DNA of 64,000 bases from Stutzerimonas stutzeri (lineage in GTDB: Bacteria > Pseudomonadota > Gammaproteobacteria > Pseudomonadales > Pseudomonadaceae), in assembly GCA_002387205.1 (NCBI GenBank), contig DGLA01000024.1:232602-296601 (forward strand). The letters run 5' to 3'. Each line of letters opens with the position of its first letter. The first letter of the stretch is position 1. Below, piece by piece: positions 41,783 to 49,504 of this stretch. Made by a program: the position numbers and the translations under genes. A model generated the notes under the pieces. The model made no database searches. It was not told the origin of the DNA and saw only the letters and a program-made list of their open reading frames with translations.

Positions 41783-42607
41783 ATGTACCAACTCCCCGAC
41801 CTGCTGCACCTGATGGCCCGGCTGCGTGATCCGCAGCATGGTTGCCCGTGGGATCTGCAGCAGGACTACGCCAGCATCGTGCCGCATACCCTGGAAGAAG
41901 CCTACGAGGTGGCGGATGCCATCGAGAGCGGTGACTTCGACCACCTGCCGGGTGAGCTGGGCGACTTGCTGTTCCAGGTCGTCTATTACAGCCAGCTGGC
42001 CAGGGAAGAGGGCCGCTTCGAGTTCGATACGGTGGTTGATGGCATCACCCGCAAGCTGCTGCGTCGGCACCCGCACGTGTTCCCCGACGGCGATCTCTAC
42101 GGCTCGCCGGAGCTGCCCCGTCTCGATGAAGCGCAGATCAAGCAGCGCTGGGAAGCGATCAAAGCCGAGGAACGCGCGGAGAAGTCCGCTGCACCAGAAC
42201 AGCTGTCGCTGCTCGACGATGTGCCCAGCGCACTGCCTGCCCTCAGCCGCGCGGCCAAGTTGCAGAAGCGCACCGCACAGGTCGGCTTCGACTGGCCGGA
42301 CGCGTTGCCGGTACTGGACAAGGTGCGTGAGGAACTCGACGAAGTCCTCGAGGCCATGAGCGAGAACGACCCGGAGGCCATGGCAGAAGAGATCGGTGAT
42401 CTGCTGTTCGTCACGGTCAATCTGGCGCGGCATCTGAAGGTCGATCCGGAAAATGCCTTGCGTGCGGCCAACCGAAAATTCGAGCGGCGCTTCCGCTTTA
42501 TCGAACAAGCCTTGCGGGAAGCGGGGCGGCCTATCGAACAGTGCGATCTGGCAGCGCTGGATGCATTGTGGGATGAAGCCAAGAAGCAGCTCAAAGCTGG
42601 AAGCTAG
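41783..42607 (+). CDS. mazG: Nucleoside triphosphate pyrophosphohydrolase MazG
   Basis: A 274-residue tandem-domain MazG that hydrolyses nucleoside triphosphates, including non-canonical ones; in E. coli it lowers ppGpp. Two all-alpha pyrophosphatase domains show the ExxE...ExxD metal motifs: DYASIVPHTLEEAYEVADAI with GELGDLLFQVVYY, and ELDEVLEAMSENDPEAMAEE with IGDLLFVTVNLA. The ATG at 41783 has GAGGA upstream and the usual MYQLPDLLHLMARLRDP start; a longer in-frame version would begin within the REP pair. Adjacency to relA is conserved and functionally suggestive. Confidence 0.95.
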   Translation: MYQLPDLLHLMARLRDPQHGCPWDLQQDYASIVPHTLEEAYEVADAIESGDFDHLPGELGDLLFQVVYYSQLAREEGRFEFDTVVDGITRKLLRRHPHVFPDGDLYGSPELPRLDEAQIKQRWEAIKAEERAEKSAAPEQLSLLDDVPSALPALSRAAKLQKRTAQVGFDWPDALPVLDKVREELDEVLEAMSENDPEAMAEEIGDLLFVTVNLARHLKVDPENALRAANRKFERRFRFIEQALREAGRPIEQCDLAALDALWDEAKKQLKAGS

Positions 42608-42685
42608 AAGTCAAAAGCTGCTAGGTATAGCGGTATGCTGAGCCGCTTCAAGCTTAGCCTTAAGTCATATTGGATGAGTGGAACT

Positions 42686-43225
42686 ATGAGTCTTTCCCTT
42701 CGCGATCAGTTGCTCAAAGCCGGGCTGGTCAACGAAAAGCAGGCCAAGCAGGCCGGTAAGCAACAGCAGAAACAGCAGCGCCTGGTAAAGAAAGGCCAGC
42801 TCGAAAAGGATGACTCCCAGCGTGAAGCGGCGCTCAAGGCTCAGGCCGAAAAGCAGGCCCGCGATCAGGAGCTGAACCGTCAGCAGCAGGAAAAAGCCGA
42901 ACAGAAGGCTCGCACCGCGCAGATCAAGCAGCTGATCGAAGGCAGCCGCCTACCCAAGTTGACCACGGAGGACTACTACAACTTCGTCGACGACAAGAAG
43001 GTCAAGCGCCTGTCGGTGAACAAGCTGATGCGTGACAAGCTCTCCAGTGGCTCGCTGGCTATCGTCCGCCATGGCGGCGGTTACGAAGTGATCCCGCGTG
43101 AGGCTGCATTGAAGATCCAGGAGCGCGATCCGCGCCGCATCGTGCAGCTCAATGTCCAGACCCAAGCACCGGATGCCGACGACCCTTACGCCGCTTACCA
43201 GATCCCCGACGATCTGATGTGGTAA
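42686..43225 (+). CDS. DUF2058 (YaiL-like) protein
   Basis: A 179-residue nucleoid-type basic protein of the DUF2058/YaiL family. It starts MSLSLRDQLLKAGLVNEKQAKQ, continues with a long Gln/Lys/Glu-rich helix (about residues 25-80), and ends with a small folded domain (KLTTEDYYNFVDDKKVKRLS, IVRHGGGYEVIPREAALKI). The family's role is not established. The ATG at 42686 is chosen since that N-terminus is conserved. Located after mazG, as seen in related genomes. Confidence 0.85.
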   Translation: MSLSLRDQLLKAGLVNEKQAKQAGKQQQKQQRLVKKGQLEKDDSQREAALKAQAEKQARDQELNRQQQEKAEQKARTAQIKQLIEGSRLPKLTTEDYYNFVDDKKVKRLSVNKLMRDKLSSGSLAIVRHGGGYEVIPREAALKIQERDPRRIVQLNVQTQAPDADDPYAAYQIPDDLMW

Positions 43226-43391
43226 TCGTGGAGCAGGCCTGCTGCCGGTAATTGCAGCGGGCCTCTGGCGAGTGCCTGGTCCGCGCTTGTCGCCTACCAA
43301 GGCAGGCTGTGGGGTAGCGGAGAGAGTACATCCAGCGAGCCCCTCCGACAAAAGGACGGACTTATGCCCGTCTTGCGGCCTCTACTGCTAC

Positions 43392-43405
43392 AGCCCGACC
43401 GGGCT
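43392..43405 (+). other. Short hairpin before small ORF
   Basis: AGCCC/GGGCT with a GACC loop followed by TTTC, 25 bases ahead of the small acidic protein start. Could be the 3' end signal of the preceding gene or a leader hairpin. Confidence 0.35.
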
Positions 43406-43429
43406 TTCGGTTACAGCAGGAGGACTCAA

Positions 43430-43585
43430 ATGGAAACCACACGTTATTCGGACGAGATCGATACGCTCAGCTGGCATGCCCAGGGCGTGCCCGGTGACCC
43501 TGAAGAGCCTGGCGTGCCGGACCTGCCGAGCGAGCCCGGCGAGCCGACTATTCCGGATCAGCCACCGCCAGACCCGGTAGCCTGA
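43430..43585 (+). CDS. Small acidic proline-rich protein (51 aa)
   Basis: A 51-residue ORF with an excellent AGGAGGA ribosome binding site. The first 20 residues are ordinary (METTRYSDEIDTLSWHAQGV); the rest is Pro/Glu/Asp/Gly-rich (PGDPEEPGVPDLPSEPGEPT...PDQPPPDPVA) and surely disordered, with no signal peptide or membrane segment. The strong start signal and strict sequence bias suggest it is translated. Function unknown. It converges with the phosphoribosyltransferase gene, whose stop is only nine bases away. Confidence 0.65.
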   Translation: METTRYSDEIDTLSWHAQGVPGDPEEPGVPDLPSEPGEPTIPDQPPPDPVA

Positions 43586-43593
43586 CAGCTGTA

Positions 43594-44265
43594 TCATGCC
43601 TGACCAGCGGCCCGTGCGAGCAGGTCGACCACCTGCTCGTCGCTGGTCTGTTCGAAGTTGCCGTAGTGACAACCCACGCCAATGAACGGCTCGGGCATCT
43701 GCAGGCAGACCAGCTCATCCACTTCCGGCCGAAGCATCTCGATCACGTCACGCGGGCCAACCGGCACCGCCAGGACGATCCTGCCTGGTTTCGACTGCCG
43801 CAGTCCCTTGAGGGCCGCTCGCACCGTGGCTCCAGTAGCAATGCCGTCGTCGATCACGATGATGCAACGATCCGTAATGACGGGTGCCGGTCGTTCGCCG
43901 CAATAGCGCTGGCGTCGCCGTTCCAGCTCCGTCAGCTGACGGCTCATTTCCTCGCTGAACCAGTTGGGTGGCGGCGCGATCTGGTTCAGCAGTTCCTGGT
44001 TGATCACCCACTTCGGTTCGGCGCCGTCGATTACCGCGCCCAGTGCCAGCTCTTCATTCCCCGGCGCGCCGATCTTGCGTACCAGCACCAGATCAAGCGG
44101 CGCGGCCAGCTTACGCGCCACCTCGAAGGCGACGGGTACGCCGCCACGTGGCAGGGCGAGAACCAGTGGATTGCTGTCTGTTAGATGTTGCAGGGCGTCT
44201 GCCAGCTCCTGGCCAGCATGGCTGCGGTCGCGAAACAGTGGGGATTCGGGCATGAAGGCGCGCAT
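43594..44265 (-). CDS. Phosphoribosyltransferase-family protein
   Basis: A 223-residue type I PRTase fold. The PRPP-binding motif is RCIIVIDDGIATGATVRAAL at about residues 133-152; the N-terminal part has LALPRGGVPVAFEVARKL. It belongs to the group of stand-alone PRTase-like proteins often found next to erythromycin-esterase-like or dienelactone-hydrolase genes, whose reaction is not known. The start is three bases downstream of the esterase-like gene's stop, so both are one operon. Confidence 0.85.
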   Translation of the reverse strand: MRAFMPESPLFRDRSHAGQELADALQHLTDSNPLVLALPRGGVPVAFEVARKLAAPLDLVLVRKIGAPGNEELALGAVIDGAEPKWVINQELLNQIAPPPNWFSEEMSRQLTELERRRQRYCGERPAPVITDRCIIVIDDGIATGATVRAALKGLRQSKPGRIVLAVPVGPRDVIEMLRPEVDELVCLQMPEPFIGVGCHYGNFEQTSDEQVVDLLARAAGQA

Positions 44266-44268
44266 GGC

Positions 44269-45600
44269 TCACTCTCCGAACGGGTAGGTATCCGGAACGC
44301 TCTCTTCGTCGATCTGCTGCGGGCCGATCGGTCTGACGGCTGTGGTCTGTTCGAGCCAGAGCAGGGCGTCGAACTGTTCGGAAAGTATGGCCTGAAAATA
44401 ATGACTCTGACGTTCAGTAGCCGGACGGTAGATGACGCCGATGGCGCGCTCGAGGCGCGGTCTGGCCAGTGCTTCGCGAAGTGCTGGATTGTCCCGCCAA
44501 GCGGTCAGCGAAGCCGGCAGCCCGGCACGCAGGAACAGCTGCTCCCAGCTATCCGGGCGAGAGGGGCGGACCTGCTTGATCTGCATGGGCTCATCCCAGT
44601 TATCAGCGGCAGCTACCTCGCCGCGATCAGTGGCCATGCCCAGCAGTACCGCATCTCGACCGAACGCGGTGCGGCACAGCTCACCAATGTTGAATTCCCC
44701 GCCCCAGCCCATGGACGTCGAGGCGGCATTGCCGATATGGGAGTTATGTGCCCAGACCACTGCCTTGGCACCATTCCCGCGATGCTCCAGCAAGGCGCGC
44801 AGGGTATCGAACATATGCCGGTCGCGCAGATTCCACGACTCGGTCGAACCCTGGTACATGGCGCGGTAATACTGCTCCGCTGCGAGCACGACGCGTGCGT
44901 TCTGCTCGGCATTGAAAAAATTGCTGCCGTCTTTTTCGAGGTATTCCAGGCGCTGATCGAGCAAGGCGCGCAGCTGTTCGACCACCGCGTCTTCGCAGGA
45001 CGGCTCGCCGCGCATCACGTTGTGGCCATAGACGGCCGGCTCATCGTGCCAGGGGCTCAGGCAGCCATAGCGCCGGCGAGCGGCACTGGCAGCCTGCGGG
45101 TCGACCTGGTCAAGGTAGCCGAGCACCTCCTGAATCGAGGAGCCGAGGCTGTAGACATCGAGCCCACGAAACTCGACACGCTGCTCGGCAGCAAGCGAGT
45201 CGTTATGGGTACGCAGCCAGGAGGCGAAGTCGGCTACTTCCTGGTTGCGCCACATCCAGGTCGGAAAGCGCTTGAAGCCTTCTTCCACCCAGGCAGGCGG
45301 CTCGTGCTGGCGCACGTAGCGGTCGATCCTGGCTGCATCCGGCCAGTCCGCTTCCGCCGCGACGATGGAGAAGCCGTGCCGTTCGATCAGCCGCTGCGTG
45401 ACGGCGGCACGGGCACGGTAGAACTCGGATGTGCCATGGCTGGCTTCGCCTATGAGCACGACCCTTGCGTCTGCCAACGGCTCGAACGCATCTGCGAAAT
45501 GTTCGTCGCCGATGGGCGGGAGAGCGGTGGCGTGGCGACGCAGCAGTTCGACCAGCTGCTCTTCAGTCAACGTGCCAGGTTGCGGGCGGGATGCGGACAT
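44269..45600 (-). CDS. Erythromycin esterase-like protein
   Basis: A 443-residue member of the EreA/EreB superfamily. The signature is VVLIGEASHGTSEFYRARA (about 47-65), with a second conserved His in WAHNSHIGNA near 280 and ADWPDAARIDRYVR. True EreA/EreB hydrolyse macrolide lactones, but most chromosomal relatives like this have no shown resistance role; Succinoglycan-biosynthesis-like and stress-linked versions exist. It is first in a two-gene operon with a PRTase, a recurrent pairing. Resistance should not be inferred from sequence alone. Confidence 0.85.
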   Translation of the reverse strand: MSASRPQPGTLTEEQLVELLRRHATALPPIGDEHFADAFEPLADARVVLIGEASHGTSEFYRARAAVTQRLIERHGFSIVAAEADWPDAARIDRYVRQHEPPAWVEEGFKRFPTWMWRNQEVADFASWLRTHNDSLAAEQRVEFRGLDVYSLGSSIQEVLGYLDQVDPQAASAARRRYGCLSPWHDEPAVYGHNVMRGEPSCEDAVVEQLRALLDQRLEYLEKDGSNFFNAEQNARVVLAAEQYYRAMYQGSTESWNLRDRHMFDTLRALLEHRGNGAKAVVWAHNSHIGNAASTSMGWGGEFNIGELCRTAFGRDAVLLGMATDRGEVAAADNWDEPMQIKQVRPSRPDSWEQLFLRAGLPASLTAWRDNPALREALARPRLERAIGVIYRPATERQSHYFQAILSEQFDALLWLEQTTAVRPIGPQQIDEESVPDTYPFGE

Positions 45601-45786
45601 GTCCTCGGCTCCTGTTCTGCTCCATAGGGATGACCGGCGCTGGACGGCCCTGTTCAGACCGTCCGGCGGGTCATCGGATCAAGCACAAGCGGCAGAACTA
45701 GATGCGAGGGACTAGTCTCTAACAGAAGCGACGCCAATATAGGCGAGCGGTTTCCGCTGAAAGCGCTAAGAAACGAGGGGGCACCC

Positions 45787-46020
45787 ATGACGACCTGGAT
45801 CATCGCTTACAGCAAAGACGGCAACACGGCTATCCTCCGGACCGAGTCCGATCGCCAGCCGGACATAGACGAGGCAGTCGAGCTGGTTACCCGCAAGGCC
45901 GAGCAGGACTATGCCGGCGAGGATGATGCCTATGAGCACGATCCCGACCTGGAAGAGACACCCGCCACGCGCCTGGCCGAACGCTTCGGTATTACCGTAA
46001 CCGGCATTTCCCAGGCCTGA
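45787..46020 (+). CDS. Small acidic hypothetical protein (77 aa)
   Basis: A 77-residue acidic protein (begins MTTWIIAYSKDGNTAILRTE; middle DYAGEDDAYEHDPDLEET) with GAGGGGG upstream of the ATG. No signal peptide or membrane helix. Probably a small alpha/beta cytoplasmic protein; no family recognised. Its stop abuts, base to base, the stop of the convergent pdeM gene. Confidence 0.7.
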   Translation: MTTWIIAYSKDGNTAILRTESDRQPDIDEAVELVTRKAEQDYAGEDDAYEHDPDLEETPATRLAERFGITVTGISQA

Positions 46021-46677
46021 TCAGGCCACCTGCCAGACACAATCGTCCCCGACCACGAACAGACGCCGGTCCCGATCGGCGTCGACCTCCATCATGCCGG
46101 TGAAACTGCCAAATGCCGGCAGCAAGCTGACCGCTGTGCCTATGCAGAAGCACGGCAGACGCAACGACTGGCGGCCGCGACCGCGCAGGCGGAACGCCGG
46201 ATGCAGGTGGCCTGCGAGGACGTGATGGGTAGGGTGTGGGTCGGGTTCGTGTTGCAGTGCGAACGGGCCGAGCAGCAGCGGCTCGGGGACGACGTTCATC
46301 CCCAGGCTGGCTGGCGGATCACCGGCGCGACGATCGTGGTTGCCCCGGATCAGTGTGATCGCCAGCCCCAGGTGTCTGGCGCGCCACTCGTGCAATTGGC
46401 TGAGCGTGGCGGGCGTCTGCGATTCCGGCGCGTGGAGGAAATCGCCCAGGAAGATCAGCTGTTCGCAGCGATAGCGGTCAAGCAGGACGTCGAGGCGTTG
46501 CAGATTGGCCTGGGTCGTGCCGTGAGGCACCGGCTGGCCGAGACTACGATAGGCCGCAGCCTTGCCGAAGTGGATGTCAGCGATGAGTAGCGCTTGCAGT
46601 TCCGGCCAGTAGACGGCCTTGTCGGCGAGCAGCCAGAGCTCGGTCTGTTGGAGCTCGATGGATAGGTGTGGGGTCAT
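46021..46677 (-). CDS. pdeM: Ligase-associated metallophosphoesterase/nuclease PdeM
   Basis: A 218-residue calcineurin-like phosphoesterase. Metal-binding motifs: LLIADIHFGKAAAYR (Asp, His), FLGDFLHA (Asp), LIRGNHDRRAGD (Asn, His) and LAGHLHPAFRL (His, His). This is the ligase-associated endonuclease family, Mn-dependent in Pseudomonas putida. It closes a four-gene minus-strand run with an Lhr-Core helicase, an ATP-dependent DNA ligase and an MBL-type exonuclease, all linked to DNA repair. The gap to the helicase gene is 145 bases. Confidence 0.9.
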   Translation of the reverse strand: MTPHLSIELQQTELWLLADKAVYWPELQALLIADIHFGKAAAYRSLGQPVPHGTTQANLQRLDVLLDRYRCEQLIFLGDFLHAPESQTPATLSQLHEWRARHLGLAITLIRGNHDRRAGDPPASLGMNVVPEPLLLGPFALQHEPDPHPTHHVLAGHLHPAFRLRGRGRQSLRLPCFCIGTAVSLLPAFGSFTGMMEVDADRDRRLFVVGDDCVWQVA

Positions 46678-46822
46678 GCGGCGGAGTTTATCGCGGGCGT
46701 TTAGCTGTTCACAGCGTCCGGCGTCAGGGTCGCCGGAACCAGGTCAACGCTCGGTTGACCGCCCCACGCCCTGCTTAACAGCTTGCGCGGCAGTGCTCGG
46801 CGATGCCGGGGCGAAACGCCCG

Positions 46823-49405
46823 CTATCGTTTCGCCTTTTTCGCTCTCGGCGTGCCGTCCTTGGTAACTCGCGGTTTGCGCCTGGGGCTGGTTTCGCGTTC
46901 TACAGCAATGCCCTCATCCGCTTGCGGCTGGTAGCCACCGGGCCCGGCGGCCTTGTCCAGTTCGGCGACCATCCGGCGGATGCGATCGGCCAGTTTTTCC
47001 GAGGTCATGCTCTCGCGAAAGCGCTCGACCATCAGCGGAAACGCCAGGGGAGTGGTGCGCTTGACCAGATGGATGTCCAGCTGACGCTGCTGCAGCCGGG
47101 TAAGCGTCTGTTCCAGTCGTTCGACCTCCAGCTCCTGGCGCAGCACTTCCTCCTCGGCCTGGGTCAGCAGCAGGTTGGCGGGGTCGTATTGACGAAACAC
47201 GTCGAAGAACAAGCCGCTGGAGGCCTGCAGCTGACGGGCACTTTTCTGGGCGCCGGGGTAGCCGGAAAAGACCAGCCCCGCGATTCGCGCTATTTCCCGG
47301 AAACGCCGGCGTGCCAGCTCGCCCGCGTTGAGGCTGGCGAGCACGTCATGCAGCAGGTCGTGCTGGCTGAACAAGGCGGGCGTCAGCCAGTGCAGCCAGT
47401 CCACCTCGGTGGCCGACAGCAGCTCGAAGCCGTAGTCGTTGACGGCAATGGAAAAGGTCAGCGGTTGGCGCTGGCCCATGCGCCAGGCCAGCAGGCTGGC
47501 CAGCCCAAGATGCACATGGCGACCCGCGAAGGGGTAGAGGAACAGATGCCAGCCCTCGCGGGACTTCATGACCTCCGCCAGCAGCGTGGCTTCGGTCGGA
47601 AGGGCCGACCAGTCCATCTGCACACGCAGCAGGGGTTCGACCAGACGCATCTCGGGGCTGGCGAAGCTGCCGCGTGACGCATCGCCGAGCTGCTGGACCA
47701 CCGCATCGGCCAATTCGCTGGACAGCGGCATGCGACCGCCATTCCAGCGTGGCACGGCAGCCTTCCTGCCTGTGGCGCGGCTGACGTAGGCGGTCATGTT
47801 CTCGACCCGTACCAGCTCCAGTAATCGTCCACCGAAGAGGAAGTTGTCGCCGGGCCGCAGACGGGCGATAAAGCCTTCCTCGATGGTGCCCAGCGAGCGG
47901 CCACTGCCCCCCTTGGCCCAGAATTTCACCGTCAGGCTGGCATCGCTGACGATGGTGCCGATGCTCATGCGATGGCGCAGCGCCACGCGGCGACTGGGTA
48001 CTTTCCAGAGGCCGGTTTCGTCCGGCTCGACCCGCTGATAGTCGGGGTAGGCCGTCAGCGAATGCCCGCCATGGCGGACGAAGGCCAGCGCCCACTGCCA
48101 GTGGTCATCGGTCAGCTCCCGGTACGACCAGGCCTGGCGAACTTCGGCGAACAATTCATCAGGCCGAAAACCGCCGCCCAGGGCCATGCTCACCAGGTGC
48201 TGCACCAGCACGTCGAGCGGGCGGTGCGGTGCGCTACGGGCCTCGATCCGCCGCTCGGCTATGGCGACCTGCGCGGCGGCCGCTTCCACTACTTCCACGC
48301 TGTGGGTCGGCACCAGGGTGACCCGCGAGGTGCGCCCCGGTGCATGGCCGGAGCGCCCTGCGCGCTGCATCAGCCGGGCCACGCCCTTGGGCGAGCCGAT
48401 CTGCAGGACGCGTTCGACCGGCAGGAAGTCGACCCCCAGGTCCAGGCTGGAAGTGCAGACCACGGCCTTGAGCGCACCCTGCTTGAGGCCCAGCTCGACC
48501 CAGTCGCGCACCTCGCGCGCCAGGGAGCCGTGGTGCAAGGCGATCAGTCCGGCCCAGTCGGGACGCGCTTCGAGGAGCGCCTGGTACCAGATCTCCGACT
48601 GCGAACGGGTATTGGTGAACACCAGGGTGGTCGCGGCGGAGTCGATCTCCTCGACTACCTGCGGCAGCATGCGCAGGCCGAGGTGGCCTGCCCAGGGGAA
48701 GCGCTCGATGCTCGGCGGCAGCAGCGTATCGACGCGCAGATCCTTGTCCACCTTGCCCTGCACCAGCTTGCCGCTACCCGGATGCAGCAGCACCTCGAGC
48801 GCATGGGGCTGGTTGCCCAGCGTCGCGGACAACCCCCAGACGATCAGCTCCGGCATCCACTGGCGCAGCCGCGCAAGCGCCAGCTGCAGTTGCGCGCCCC
48901 GCTTGTTGCCCAGCAGTTCGTGCCATTCATCCACCACCAGCATGCGCAGCCCGGCAAAGGCCTGGCGGGCGTCGGCGCGGGTCAGCAGCAGGGTCAGGCT
49001 TTCCGGTGTGGTCACCAGCGCGCTGGGCAATCGCCGCCCCTGGCGCGCTCGCTCGGCACCGCTGGTATCGCCGGTGCGCAGGCCGATGCTCCAGTTGATG
49101 CCGAGGTCGTCCAGCGGGGCCTGCAGAGCGCGGGCGGTGTCGGCGGCCAGCGCGCGCATCGGGGTGATCCAGAGCACCGTCAAAGGCGCCGGCTTGTCCC
49201 TCGTGGTGGAAGGCGGCGCCTTGGTCGAAAAGCGATTCAGCGCCCCGAGCCAGACGGCGTAGGTCTTGCCGGAGCCGGTGGTGGCGTGCAGCAGCCCGGA
49301 TTCGCCATCCCTTATCGCTTGCCAGACCTCCTGCTGGAACGGGAAGGGCCGCCAGGCGCGACGGGTGAACCACTGCTCGCTCAACAGTTCGGTTGCATCA
49401 TTCAT
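46823..49405 (-). CDS. Ligase-associated Lhr-Core DEAD/DEAH helicase
   Basis: An 860-residue superfamily 2 3'-to-5' helicase. Motif I is ATTGSGKTYAVWLG (residues 41-54), motif II LVVDEWHELLG, motif III GLSATLGN, motif VI GVARLMQRAGRSGHAPG, followed by the winged-helix and Lhr-specific C-terminal region. This is the core form, without the extra 600-residue tail of full-length Lhr. The C-terminal end is basic (RRKPRVTKDGTPRAKKAKR). It unwinds nucleic acids with a DNA or RNA:DNA tracking strand in studied homologues. Second-to-last gene of the repair run; 99 bases separate it from the ligase gene. Confidence 0.93.
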   Translation of the reverse strand: MNDATELLSEQWFTRRAWRPFPFQQEVWQAIRDGESGLLHATTGSGKTYAVWLGALNRFSTKAPPSTTRDKPAPLTVLWITPMRALAADTARALQAPLDDLGINWSIGLRTGDTSGAERARQGRRLPSALVTTPESLTLLLTRADARQAFAGLRMLVVDEWHELLGNKRGAQLQLALARLRQWMPELIVWGLSATLGNQPHALEVLLHPGSGKLVQGKVDKDLRVDTLLPPSIERFPWAGHLGLRMLPQVVEEIDSAATTLVFTNTRSQSEIWYQALLEARPDWAGLIALHHGSLAREVRDWVELGLKQGALKAVVCTSSLDLGVDFLPVERVLQIGSPKGVARLMQRAGRSGHAPGRTSRVTLVPTHSVEVVEAAAAQVAIAERRIEARSAPHRPLDVLVQHLVSMALGGGFRPDELFAEVRQAWSYRELTDDHWQWALAFVRHGGHSLTAYPDYQRVEPDETGLWKVPSRRVALRHRMSIGTIVSDASLTVKFWAKGGSGRSLGTIEEGFIARLRPGDNFLFGGRLLELVRVENMTAYVSRATGRKAAVPRWNGGRMPLSSELADAVVQQLGDASRGSFASPEMRLVEPLLRVQMDWSALPTEATLLAEVMKSREGWHLFLYPFAGRHVHLGLASLLAWRMGQRQPLTFSIAVNDYGFELLSATEVDWLHWLTPALFSQHDLLHDVLASLNAGELARRRFREIARIAGLVFSGYPGAQKSARQLQASSGLFFDVFRQYDPANLLLTQAEEEVLRQELEVERLEQTLTRLQQRQLDIHLVKRTTPLAFPLMVERFRESMTSEKLADRIRRMVAELDKAAGPGGYQPQADEGIAVERETSPRRKPRVTKDGTPRAKKAKR

Positions 49406-49504
49406 GGGGCAGCCTGCTGAAGCCCGAGTGCGAGGCTTGCCCTGTGGGCGCGGCCTTGGCCGCGCAGATGGCGATTGTCGGAGTAGTGTGGCGGGCCTTG
49501 CAGA

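Noticed and set aside
44269..45600. Macrolide-resistance gene
   Set aside because: The family signature is present, but chromosomal relatives paired with a phosphoribosyltransferase have no demonstrated macrolide hydrolysis, so a resistance call is unsupported.
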